Under the pieces are notes generated by a model that searched no databases, was not told where the DNA came from, and saw nothing but the letters and a program-made list of their open reading frames with translations. Of a stretch of DNA of 64,000 nucleotides, positions 16,202-24,156 are shown piece after piece. The position numbers and the translations under genes were made by a program. The stretch's first letter is position 1. Each line of letters begins with the position of its first letter. The DNA lies in the NCBI RefSeq assembly GCF_030767025.1, contig NZ_JASITE010000005.1, positions 452,257-516,256 on the forward strand, given 5' to 3'. Source of the DNA: Nocardia sp. CC227C (GTDB taxonomy: Bacteria > Actinomycetota > Actinomycetes > Mycobacteriales > Mycobacteriaceae).

Positions 16202-16768
16202 CTAGGTAATTGGTTCGGAACGTGCCGCACTGCCGACCACGTCCGATCCGCATGAAACGACTATTCTGCACCGCTACCGCACCGCGATCAGCATGCGCTG
16301 AACACGACTTCGAACATTACTGAAGGCGACTTCGAAACCTGACAGAATCTCTCGATTCTGACCGCCGATAACTGAACGCCATACATCCCACCCGGCCGAC
16401 GAAACCAGCGCACCCGCGACGGGATTCGCCACTCCGACTTGGTCGGGACCACCCACGGCAGCGGCGGCTGTGCCGATACGGTTCGGAGCGCCCACCGTTC
16501 TGATCGCATGTCCGGAACGGTCCTCGGTGTCGGGCCTACGGCCAGCCCGGATCAGGTCACCGCGATCCTGGGCACCGACTTCGCCGAGAACTTCTCGGAC
16601 CGGAACACCATTGAGACACAGCGATGTCGTCACGGCGGTACCCGCGCCGGGGATGTGATCGCCATTTCATCGTCGATGAGTGCCGAGCAAGCGGCCTGGT
16701 TCCGGGCGCGGGTCAGGGACTGAAGTCATTGCGCTGACGAATCCGCGACCAGCAAGCATCCGCGCACG
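16202..16768. other. Intergenic region with gene fragment
   Basis: 567 bp of somewhat lowered GC and mixed codon use. The only part that looks once-coding is 16508-16723. The minus-strand frame at 16274-16633 has no features of a real gene. Confidence 0.5.
16508..16723 (+). pseudogene. Fragment of a small actinobacterial protein
   Basis: 71 residues beginning with VLGVGPTASPDQVTAILG and DFAENFSDRN. This start resembles small actinobacterial proteins that open with a GxRPGxxPxxVxxxLGxxFxEN segment and run to about 150-170 residues. After about residue 35 the likeness ends and the rest (CRHGGTRAGD...) looks out of frame. I read it as a decayed 5' fragment; family not verified. Confidence 0.3.
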
Positions 16769-16981
16769 TCAACGGAGGCCGCTGTCGAACTCGCCGCCCT
16801 GCACACCGGATACGAAGGCATCCCATTCGCCGGGAGCGAAGACCAGCACAGAACCCGTTGCGTTCTTGGAGTCCCGGACGCCCACTGCTCCGCCCGCAAG
16901 GTGCGTCACCTCCACACACTCACCTTGCGCGCTGCTGTGGCTACTCTTGAACCACGCGGCCTCGGATAGGTCGACGTTCAC
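16769..16981 (-). CDS. DUF397 small acidic protein
   Basis: 70 residues from GTG 16979-16981, which overlaps the stop of the upstream regulator gene by 4 bp. Family hallmarks are AAWFKSSHSS, CVEVTHL, VGVRDSKNATG and FAPGEWDAFV. DUF397 proteins in actinobacteria are nearly always encoded next to an XRE/DUF5753 regulator (WhiJ type) and are thought to be small partners or antagonists of it. The coupled overlap here supports that. Confidence 0.9.
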   Translation of the reverse strand: MNVDLSEAAWFKSSHSSAQGECVEVTHLAGGAVGVRDSKNATGSVLVFAPGEWDAFVSGVQGGEFDSGLR

Positions 16982-17859
16982 GCGCGGTACTCCTTTGCCG
17001 TCGCCGACACGATTTTCTTGGTCGTGTCGGGATCCAACGCTACACGGCTGATTTCGGCCAACGCGTCGCGATAACGCGTCACTTCCGCCGCTCGTTCGAG
17101 GTAGAGGTCTCCGGCCCATTCCTCCACGTAGATCACAGGCGGTTCAGCGATTCCGGTGGCAGGCAGCTTGGGAAACTCGAGCAAGACGAATGAACCCACC
17201 CGGGAGCCCAGGTGTCCTGCCGCATCGAAAGAAACCATTCGGACGGTGACGTTCGGCAGCTCACTCACCTCGATGAGCCGCTCGAGTTGCTCGGCCATGA
17301 CGCCCCGGCCACCGATCTGATCACGGATCACGGCTTCCCACAGGATCACATCCACTTCGAAGTCGGCATCACGCAGCCGTAACTGCCGCTTCTCCGCGAC
17401 CTCGATCAGTTTCTCCACCTGTCCGGTAGGCATGTCGGGCGTCTCCAACCAGGCCATCGCGCGGCGGTACGCGGGAGTCTGGAGCAGGCCGGGAACTATG
17501 GCGGTCTTCCATGCGGTGACCTTGCGGGCGGCGTCCTCCAATCCCATGTAGTGATCGAATCCCGGGCGCATCTCATCGGCATAGGCGCGCCACCAGTTCT
17601 TCTGCGCGGAGTTGAGTTCCTGAGCCAGCCCGAGCATTACTCTGCGGTCCTCATCTGCCACCCCATAGGCGTCAGAGAACGCGTTTATCCATAGTTGGGG
17701 GACTTTGGTTTTCAGGCCGTCTTCCAGACGCCCGATCGTTTGCTGTGAGGTCTCCACGATCTGGGCTGCGGCATACCTCGTGAGTCCGGCGTGGGTGCGA
17801 TGCTGCGCGAGCAGACGTCCGAGTGCTCTACTCGCCAGGGTTGAACCAGCCATAGCCAT
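16978..17859 (-). CDS. XRE family regulator with DUF5753 (WhiJ-like)
   Basis: 293 residues from ATG 17857-17859 (ATG 17851-17853 also possible). An N-terminal XRE helix-turn-helix (about residues 8-62; LGRLLAQHRTHAG, then IVETSQQTIGRLEDG) is followed by the DUF5753 domain (about 105-285; VPGLLQTPAYRRAM, EKRQLRLRDADFEVDVILWEA split across it, and VYVEEWAGDLYLE-like IYVEEWAG). Length matches the usual 280-290. In Streptomyces such proteins with DUF397 partners control development and antibiotic production. It is divergent from small genes at 18141 and 18394. Confidence 0.9.
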   Translation of the reverse strand: MAMAGSTLASRALGRLLAQHRTHAGLTRYAAAQIVETSQQTIGRLEDGLKTKVPQLWINAFSDAYGVADEDRRVMLGLAQELNSAQKNWWRAYADEMRPGFDHYMGLEDAARKVTAWKTAIVPGLLQTPAYRRAMAWLETPDMPTGQVEKLIEVAEKRQLRLRDADFEVDVILWEAVIRDQIGGRGVMAEQLERLIEVSELPNVTVRMVSFDAAGHLGSRVGSFVLLEFPKLPATGIAEPPVIYVEEWAGDLYLERAAEVTRYRDALAEISRVALDPDTTKKIVSATAKEYRA

Positions 17860-18140
17860 TAGCCTCGCTACTGAAGGGGGCAAGCTTTGGAAGTATCCGA
17901 GCTGGGTGTAGCCGTTCTGAAAGTTTGGCATCCCCGCCATGTTTCGCACAAGGCGGAAGTTCCAAATCCCGGTCGTCAGGTGTCTACTGGGTTCACCCCG
18001 GATGGCCGGGAACAGCCGAAGATCACCGAGCCGCAACACAATTCGGATCGCTGAGTGTGCCCCACGCAGTTCGACGGCTCGGGCAGCGCGCGAAGTACCG
18101 GCCATCAGGGGCCCCATCACCCCACACCACTCAGAGGCCG

Positions 18141-18386
18141 ATGATGTTGGTAGCCAAGGACAACCCGACGTCGTTCGACGACTGCACGGCACCCGACGCG
18201 GATCGCTGGACCGAGCAGGACACCGTTCTGGTCTGGGATCTACACCGGGAGCACCCGGTCACCGTGTGCGCCGCCAAGGCCGCGGCGCGGGCCATCCTCA
18301 TCCATTGCGGGCGGCTGCACCGCAATCGGGTGCTGATGCCCGTGGAGCGAGGCAGGCACCGCCGGGCCGGAAAGCATCGCAGGTGA
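18141..18386 (+). CDS. Small hypothetical protein beside XRE/DUF397 pair
   Basis: 81 residues from ATG 18141 (or 18144); the upstream frame extension is unlikely. Mixed acidic N-terminus (DDCTAPDADRW) and basic C-terminus (RGRHRRAGKHRR) with two further Cys (VTVCAAKAAA, LIHCGRLH). It has no recognised domain. Divergent from the WhiJ-like regulator, it is probably part of that module. Confidence 0.5.
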   Translation: MMLVAKDNPTSFDDCTAPDADRWTEQDTVLVWDLHREHPVTVCAAKAAARAILIHCGRLHRNRVLMPVERGRHRRAGKHRR

Positions 18387-18393
18387 CAGGGGT

Positions 18394-18555
18394 ATGGGTA
18401 TGACGTACGAGGCCCCGCGCACGATCGAATTGGCGGACTGCGACCTGGACCCGGCCACGATCCGGACCTTCGAGGAATCGACGGTGCGCGCGCTGCACCG
18501 GGATTGCGATCCGGAGCGATGTCGGCTCGCTCGGCGGTGCTCCGGTGACCGATAG
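18394..18555 (+). CDS. Very small Cys-containing protein
   Basis: 53 residues from ATG 18394 (or 18400), 7 bp after the previous gene. The frame is clean to TAG at 18553-18555. Four Cys (ADCDLD, RDCDPERCR, RRCSG) and mixed charge suggest a small metal-binding or disulfide protein. Codon use matches real genes here. It ends 4 bp before the convergent transporter remnant. Confidence 0.45.
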   Translation: MGMTYEAPRTIELADCDLDPATIRTFEESTVRALHRDCDPERCRLARRCSGDR

Positions 18556-18559
18556 CCCC

Positions 18560-19174
18560 TCAGCCGATCCAGGCCCCTACCGCCAGGAACGCGCAGATGA
18601 GTACGAGCAGGATGCCCATGAGCGGGGCGACGAACCGTACGTAGCGGTCGTAGCGGACCTTGGCCAGGGCGATGCCGCCGGTTACCACCGCGGTGGTGGG
18701 GGTGACCAGATGGGCGAAGACCACCATGATGCCGACGATCAGCAGGAAGGAACGCCGCCGCAGGGCGTAGGCCAGTCGGCCGATACCGGCGTCGAGCGCG
18801 CCGGTGCCGAAAGCGACGGTGATGAAGGCCCCGACCGCCAGCACGAACAGGAACACCGCCGCCGCACCGTAGAGCGCACCCGACATATCGGGGCCGACCT
18901 GCCCGGTCGTGTCGTCCTGCACGCAGTAGAGGCCGTTGATGGGGGCCAGGAACAGATCCCGGAGCCGGTCGCCGAAGCTCTGCGACTCGTCGAGGCGGTG
19001 ATAGGTCCCGGCGACGGGGCGGCCGTTGTCGTCGTGGTCGTAGGTCCCGGGTGGAATCACGAAGGCCGCCGACCACACCAGGACCGTGACGCCCGCGAGA
19101 ATGGTGTAGGTGGAGGGGAACGTCCACTTGCGGTGGCGCTCGGGGGCAGCCGGGTCGGCGGTGGTGTCGCTCAT
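18560..19174 (-). pseudogene. YfcC-type transporter with large internal deletion
   Basis: 204 codons; family members have about 470-500 residues. The N-terminal third matches YfcC-like transporters (FPSTYTILAGVTVLVW; FVIPPGTYDHDD; LAPINGLY; GALDAGIGRLAYALRRR). After SFLLIVGIMVVFA the sequence jumps to what is normally the extreme C-terminus (HLVTPTTAVVTGGIALAKV, YDRYVRFVAPLMGILLVL). About 250 residues of membrane helices are missing, without a frameshift. Transport is very unlikely. Start ATG overlaps the stop of the upstream M20 peptidase (ATGA), so the two formed an operon: amino-acid or peptide import with hydrolysis. Confidence 0.7.
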
Positions 19175-20531
19175 CGGCCGGTCCGCTCCGCGTAGGTGCG
19201 GGCGAACAGCTGGAAGAACTCGGCCTCCGCCACCGCCACCTTGCGCAGTTCGCTGAGCAGCACCCGCTCGTTGTAGCCGTGCATATCGCAGTTGGCGTCC
19301 TCGACGCCGAGCATGAGCACCTCGGCATGCGGTGCGGCCGCGGCCATGGAGTTGGTGAGCGGAATCGAACCGCCCATGGCGGAATCCACGGCGTCGGTCC
19401 CCCATGCCTTCGCCATGGCCGCGCGCATGGCGGTGTAGGCGGGGCCGTCGGTTCCGGCGGCGAAACCGGCGCCCACGTCGCCGCCGCTGACCGTCAGCGG
19501 GATGCCGAAGGGCCGGGCCCGGCGCAGATGCTCGATCACCGCGCGCTGTCCCTCGGCCGGGTCCTGCTCCGGATGCACGCGAACGTTCAGGTAGGCGCGG
19601 GCGTAGGGCACCACCGCCGACGCGGCGGTCTCCACGGCCGGGGCGTCGAGTCCGATCACGGTGATCGCCGGGCCGTACCAGACGCGCTCCCCGATGGGTC
19701 CGGTGCCGAGCAGCGGCATGCCCGGCCGCATTCCGGTGATCTCGGCGAATTCGGCCGCGGTGTAGTCGGCTCCGGTCCAGGTGTCGCGCCGCAGCCCCGG
19801 CACCGCCACATTGCCGTCGGCGTCGTGCAGGGTCGCCAGTCCGGCCATGAGCGCCAGCAGGGCATCCGGTGCGGCACCGCCGAACTGGCCCGAGTGCACG
19901 GGCGCGTCCAGCGTCCGCACCTCCACGAAGACATCGGCCACCCCGCGCAGCGCGGTCACCAGCGTCGGCGTGCCCGCCCGCAGATTGCCCGCGTCGCAGA
20001 TGAGCATGGCGTCGGCCTGGAACAGCTCGGGATGCGCGGCCGGATAGTCGTCGAAGTCGGAGCCGTACTCCTCCTGGCCCTCGATCACCACGATCACGCC
20101 CACCGGCGGGGTGCCGCCGTGGGCGCGCAGCGCGGCGATATGCGCGATCACATTGGCCTTGCAGTCGGCCGCGCCGCGCCCGTAGATCGCGCCGTCGCGC
20201 TCGGTCGGCGTGAACGGCGGGGTGTCCAGAGTTCGGCGTCACCCGGCGGCTGGACGTCGTAGTGGGCGTACAGCAGCACGGTCGGCGCGCCCTCGGGAGC
20301 GGGGATGCGGCCGTACACGACCGGGAAGGTGCGGGGCAGCTCGAGGACCCGAATATCACCGATTCCGGCAGCTCGCAATTCTTCGGCAACGAAGTCGTGG
20401 GCGCGCAGCACATTCTCCCGGGGGTAGTCGGGGAAGGCGATGGAAGGGATTGATATCAGCCGCTCGAGCTTGTCTTTCAGCTCGGGCATCAGGGCGTCGA
20501 CAGCGGCGGCGAGATCGGTGCGAGGCTCCAC
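19171..20531 (-). pseudogene. M20 family dipeptidase, frameshifted
   Basis: Two frames make one protein. From GTG 20529-20531 the first part (about 105 residues) has IPSIAFPDYP and LLYAHYDVQPPG (metal His/Asp). Near 20205-20222 the frame changes; the second frame continues with the expected RGAADCK, VVIEGQEEYGS (catalytic and metal Glu), DAGNLRAGTP, and ends with the last metal His in DMHGYNER. Together they span about 450 residues, normal for M20 peptidases. The shift lies at a CCCC run, so a sequencing or assembly error is possible. As written the gene is broken. Confidence 0.75.
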
Positions 20532-20670
20532 GATTCCTCATCGAACCACCTCGCTGGCAAATCTCAGCAAACCGATGGCGGGTTTTATGCGACGGAGATC
20601 GGAGTTCCGGCCTTGTAGCGTCGGAACGGCAGACTGGAACGACAGCTGATCACACACGAAGGAGATTCCC

Positions 20671-21663
20671 GTGCGCTTCGGCATCTTCGTCCCGCAGGGC
20701 TGGCGGCTCGACCTGGTCGGAATCGACCCGGCCGAGCAGTGGCCGGTCATGCGCGACCTCGCGCGGCGCGCGGACGCCAACCCGGATTGGGAGTCGATCT
20801 GGGTCTACGACCATTTCCACACCGTGCCGGTGCCCACCGAGGAGGCCACGCACGAGGCGTGGACGCTGATGTCGGCCTTCGCCGCGAGCACCGAGCGGGT
20901 GCGCCTGGGCCAGATGTGCACCGCCATGGCCTACCGCAATCCGGCCCACCTGGCCAAGGTCGCGGCCACCGTCGACCACGTGTCGGCGGGCCGGGTCGAG
21001 ATGGGGATCGGCGCGGGCTGGTACGAACACGAATGGCGCGCCTACGGGTACGGATTCCCGCCCGCCGGTGAGCGGCTGGGCCGCCTGCGCGAGGGCGTGG
21101 AGATCTTCCGGCAAGCGTGGAGCAGCGGCGCGGCCACCCTGGACGGCAAGTACTACCAGGTGAACGGCGCGATCGTGCGGCCGCTGCCGATCCAGGAGGG
21201 CGGTATTCCGCTGTGGATCGCGGGCGGCGGGGAAAAGGTGACGCTGCGCATCGCCGCCCGGTACGCGCGGTACACCAATTTCGCGGGCGAGCCGGAGCAA
21301 TTCGCACGCAAGTCCGAACTGCTGCGCGGCCACTGCGCTGAGGTCGGCACCGATTTCGACGCCATCACCCGCTCCTCGAATTTCAATGTGGCCATCGGCG
21401 CGACCGAGGCGGAAGTGGAGGACCGGCTGGCGGCGCTCGCCGCGCGCCTGACCCCATTTGTGGGGGCAGACAACGCGCAGCAGCAGGTCAGCGATTGGTT
21501 GCGGGGCACCGCCGCCGTCGGCACCCCGGAGCAGGTCGTCGAAAATATGTCCCGCCTACGCGAACTCGGCCTCGGATATGCCATTCTCAATTTCCCGGAG
21601 GCTGCCTACGACAGCTCCGGAATGGAGTTGTTCGAGCGCGAGGTGATCCCAGCGCTGTGCTGA
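20671..21663 (+). CDS. LLM class F420-dependent oxidoreductase
   Basis: 330 residues. GTG start with AAGGAG 7 bases upstream; the 15 bases AAGGAGATTCCCGTG are identical to those at the glpD start (38873-38887). Luciferase-like TIM barrel: N-terminal MRFGIFVPQGW, ESIWVYDHFHTVPVP, RLGQMCTAMAYRNPAHLAKVA in parts, the typical DHVSAGRVEMGIGAGW and IPLWIAGGGEKVTL, and C-terminal TPEQVVENMSRLRELG. Members reduce or oxidise varied substrates with coenzyme F420 (some with FMN). The substrate is not predictable. It stands 15 bp before the next gene on the same strand. Confidence 0.85.
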   Translation: MRFGIFVPQGWRLDLVGIDPAEQWPVMRDLARRADANPDWESIWVYDHFHTVPVPTEEATHEAWTLMSAFAASTERVRLGQMCTAMAYRNPAHLAKVAATVDHVSAGRVEMGIGAGWYEHEWRAYGYGFPPAGERLGRLREGVEIFRQAWSSGAATLDGKYYQVNGAIVRPLPIQEGGIPLWIAGGGEKVTLRIAARYARYTNFAGEPEQFARKSELLRGHCAEVGTDFDAITRSSNFNVAIGATEAEVEDRLAALAARLTPFVGADNAQQQVSDWLRGTAAVGTPEQVVENMSRLRELGLGYAILNFPEAAYDSSGMELFEREVIPALC

Positions 21664-21677
21664 GATCGGGAGAAGGT

Positions 21678-23216
21678 ATGCGGAAACTCGCGGACACGGT
21701 GCGGATCTCGGGTTCGGCGGTTCTCGCCGTGATCGCGATGCTGCTGCTGCCGGCCCTGCCGCCGTCGGTCGCGGTGGCGTCGGCACAGACCGGGGAGGTC
21801 GATCCGGCCGAGATCGACCGGTTCCTGGCAGACTATCTGGCGCGCACCGGATTGCCGGGCGCCGCGGTGGCCGTCACGCACGGCGACCGGGTGGTGCACG
21901 TGGCGGGCTACGGCCGCGACTCCACCGGCGCGGCCATCACCGCGGACACCCCCATGCCGGTGGCCTCGCTGAGCAAATCGTTTGCGGCACTGGCCGTTAT
22001 GCAGCTCGTCGAGGCGGGCCGGGTGGACCTGGACGCACCCGTGCGGCAGTATCTGCCCGAATTCGGCATGGCCGACCGACGCGCCGAGACGATCACGGTG
22101 CGGCAGCTGCTGAACCAGACCTCCGGCATGTCCGACCGTGCCTTCCCGGACCTCAAACGACCCCAGGCGCATTCGCTCGCCGAGGCGGTCGATCGGCTGC
22201 ACGGGGCGGGGCTGGCCGACGAACCCGGCACGGACTACCACTATCACAATCCGAACTACCAGGTCGCGGCCCGACTCGTGGAGCTGGTGAGCGGCCAGCC
22301 GTACGCGGACTATCTGCGCGAGCGGATCTTCGGGCCGCTGGGCATGGACGAGAGCACCACCGTGAGCCGACCGCGGGACGCGGACCTGCCGCGCGGCCAT
22401 ATCCGCCTGTACGGGATGGCGATTCCGGTCCCCGAGATCGACTGGTTCGTTGGCGGCAGCCACGGCATCGTCACCACCGCGTCGAATCTGGCGCAGTGGC
22501 TCATCATGCAGAACAACGGCGGCCGCGGGGCCGGTGGACAGGAACTGGTCTCCCCCGCCGCCGTCGAACTCATGCACGCCCCGCCGACCGGCTCCGACTA
22601 CGCCATGGGCTGGCAGGTGGACGAATCCGACCCCGGACGGCTGCACCACACCGGATCCTGGTTCACCTACACCGCCGAGCAGGTGCTGCTGCCCAGGACC
22701 GGGTACGGCATCGTGGTGCTGGCCGATATGGGAATGGCGCTGGAGTCGGATCCGTCGATCATCGCCGACGGACTGGTCGACATCACCCGGGGCGACCAGC
22801 CGACGGTGCGGCGGCCAGCCGGGATCTACGCGGACTGGGGGCTCGCGGCGGCCACCGCCGCCGTGGCGGTGATCGCGGGTATCGCGGTGGTGCGCTCGCG
22901 GCGCTGGGCGCACCGGCAGCGCGAGATGTCGCTGCCGGGCTGGCTCGTCGCGCTGCGGCAGCTGCCGTATCTGACGGCCGTGCCCGTGCTGGCATTCCTG
23001 CCCGGACTGGGCAGTTTCGTCTTCGCCGGACGGGTGGGCGGCTTCCAGCACGTGCTCTACGTGTTCCCGGCCGTGCTGGTCTTCCTGGCCGTCTCGGTGG
23101 TCGCCGGGGTCACCGTCATCACCACGCGCGCCGTCCGCCTGTGGACCACCCGGCCCCGGCGAACGGACGGCGCGGCGAACTCGGCTCAGCCGTCCTTGCG
23201 GGCGACGCCGCCGTAG
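21678..23216 (+). CDS. Beta-lactamase-fold serine hydrolase with C-terminal membrane helices
   Basis: 512 residues from ATG 21678 (GAGAAGG upstream). Signal sequence or first helix at about 10-35. The class C beta-lactamase/penicillin-binding fold shows SxxK as SLSKSF, the Tyr motif in YHYHNPNY, and HTG in HHTGSW, so the active site is complete. The catalytic domain (about 40-375) faces outside. Three transmembrane helices follow (about 390-415, 435-460, 465-495). Such proteins act as esterases or D-Ala-D-Ala peptidases on the envelope. The last 31 bp overlap the convergent methyltransferase gene. Confidence 0.85.
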   Translation: MRKLADTVRISGSAVLAVIAMLLLPALPPSVAVASAQTGEVDPAEIDRFLADYLARTGLPGAAVAVTHGDRVVHVAGYGRDSTGAAITADTPMPVASLSKSFAALAVMQLVEAGRVDLDAPVRQYLPEFGMADRRAETITVRQLLNQTSGMSDRAFPDLKRPQAHSLAEAVDRLHGAGLADEPGTDYHYHNPNYQVAARLVELVSGQPYADYLRERIFGPLGMDESTTVSRPRDADLPRGHIRLYGMAIPVPEIDWFVGGSHGIVTTASNLAQWLIMQNNGGRGAGGQELVSPAAVELMHAPPTGSDYAMGWQVDESDPGRLHHTGSWFTYTAEQVLLPRTGYGIVVLADMGMALESDPSIIADGLVDITRGDQPTVRRPAGIYADWGLAAATAAVAVIAGIAVVRSRRWAHRQREMSLPGWLVALRQLPYLTAVPVLAFLPGLGSFVFAGRVGGFQHVLYVFPAVLVFLAVSVVAGVTVITTRAVRLWTTRPRRTDGAANSAQPSLRATPP

Positions 23217-23995
23217 GCGCCCGAGCGCCACGGCTCCGCACCGACATCGGCCGGATTCTCCGGCCGCCACAGCGGCAGGTGCACCAGCCCGGGCTCGAGC
23301 TGCGTCCAGTCGCCGAAGTAGGTGACGATCTCGTCGCGGGTGCGCAGCGAGATCTCGGTGGAGGTGCGACCGGACAGCTTCTGCCCCTCCAGCACCTCCG
23401 CCGGCTGCCCGTCGGCGGTGGCGTGGGTGATGGCCACATAGCTGCCGGGGACACACGGCTTCAGCAGGCGCGCGACGGCACCGGCGGGATCCACTTCGTC
23501 CGGGACGAAATGCAGCACGCCGAGCAGCAGCACCGCCACCGGTTTCGAGAAGTCGATGAGTTCGCCGACCACCGGATCGGTCAGGATCCGCTCCGGATCG
23601 GCGACGTCGGCCTGGATGATTCCGGCCTTCGGATTGCCGTCCAGAATGGCGATACTGTGCGCGACCGCCACCGGATCGATATCCACGTACACCACGCGCG
23701 CCTCGGGATTTCGGGCCTGGGCGACCTCGTGCACATTTCCGACGGTCGGAATGCCCGACCCCAGATCCAGGAATTGGGTGATGCCCTCGTCCACCAGGAA
23801 ACGCACCAGGCGGCGCAGCAGATCCCGGTTCGCGCGCATGGTTTCGGCGATATTCGGGGTAAATGCCTCGATCTGGCGGGCCAATTCGCGATCGATCTCG
23901 AAATTGTGCATGCCGCCGACGAAGTAGTCGTATACGCGGGAGGCACTGGGACGATCCAGATCAATCCCCTCGGGAGCCCAACTCGGCCTGGTCAT
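23186..23995 (-). CDS. DUF574-type SAM-dependent methyltransferase
   Basis: 269 residues from ATG 23993-23995 with AGAAGGG upstream. The family (PF04672, S-adenosyl methyltransferase) is typical of actinobacteria and is recognised by RPSASRVYDYFVGGMHNFEID, the SAM site FLDLGSGIPTVGNVHEVA, VVYVDIDPVAVAHS and LLLGVLHFVPD. Biological substrates are unknown for nearly all members. The 3' end overlaps the convergent beta-lactamase-fold gene by 31 bp. Confidence 0.9.
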   Translation of the reverse strand: MTRPSWAPEGIDLDRPSASRVYDYFVGGMHNFEIDRELARQIEAFTPNIAETMRANRDLLRRLVRFLVDEGITQFLDLGSGIPTVGNVHEVAQARNPEARVVYVDIDPVAVAHSIAILDGNPKAGIIQADVADPERILTDPVVGELIDFSKPVAVLLLGVLHFVPDEVDPAGAVARLLKPCVPGSYVAITHATADGQPAEVLEGQKLSGRTSTEISLRTRDEIVTYFGDWTQLEPGLVHLPLWRPENPADVGAEPWRSGAYGGVARKDG

Positions 23996-24156
23996 CGCGA
24001 ACCCTTCTGACAGCGAGAAAGTAAACACATTGTTCGCCTCGCTCACACCATTCACCCGGAACGGTTGTGATTCGCCACGAACAATCAAGCGCCGCAATGG
24101 TATCCCAGCGGGAGGTGGTTCGCCGCCGTACGGCGGTAGGACTACGATCGATCCCC

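Noticed and set aside
16274..16633. 119-codon minus-strand frame
   Set aside because: No ribosome site, no motif, composition not like real genes here; overlaps the fragment at 16508.
13800..18600. Possible genomic island with an integrase or insertion sequence
   Set aside because: Low GC and gene remnants are present, but no transposase, integrase, tRNA or flanking repeats were seen.
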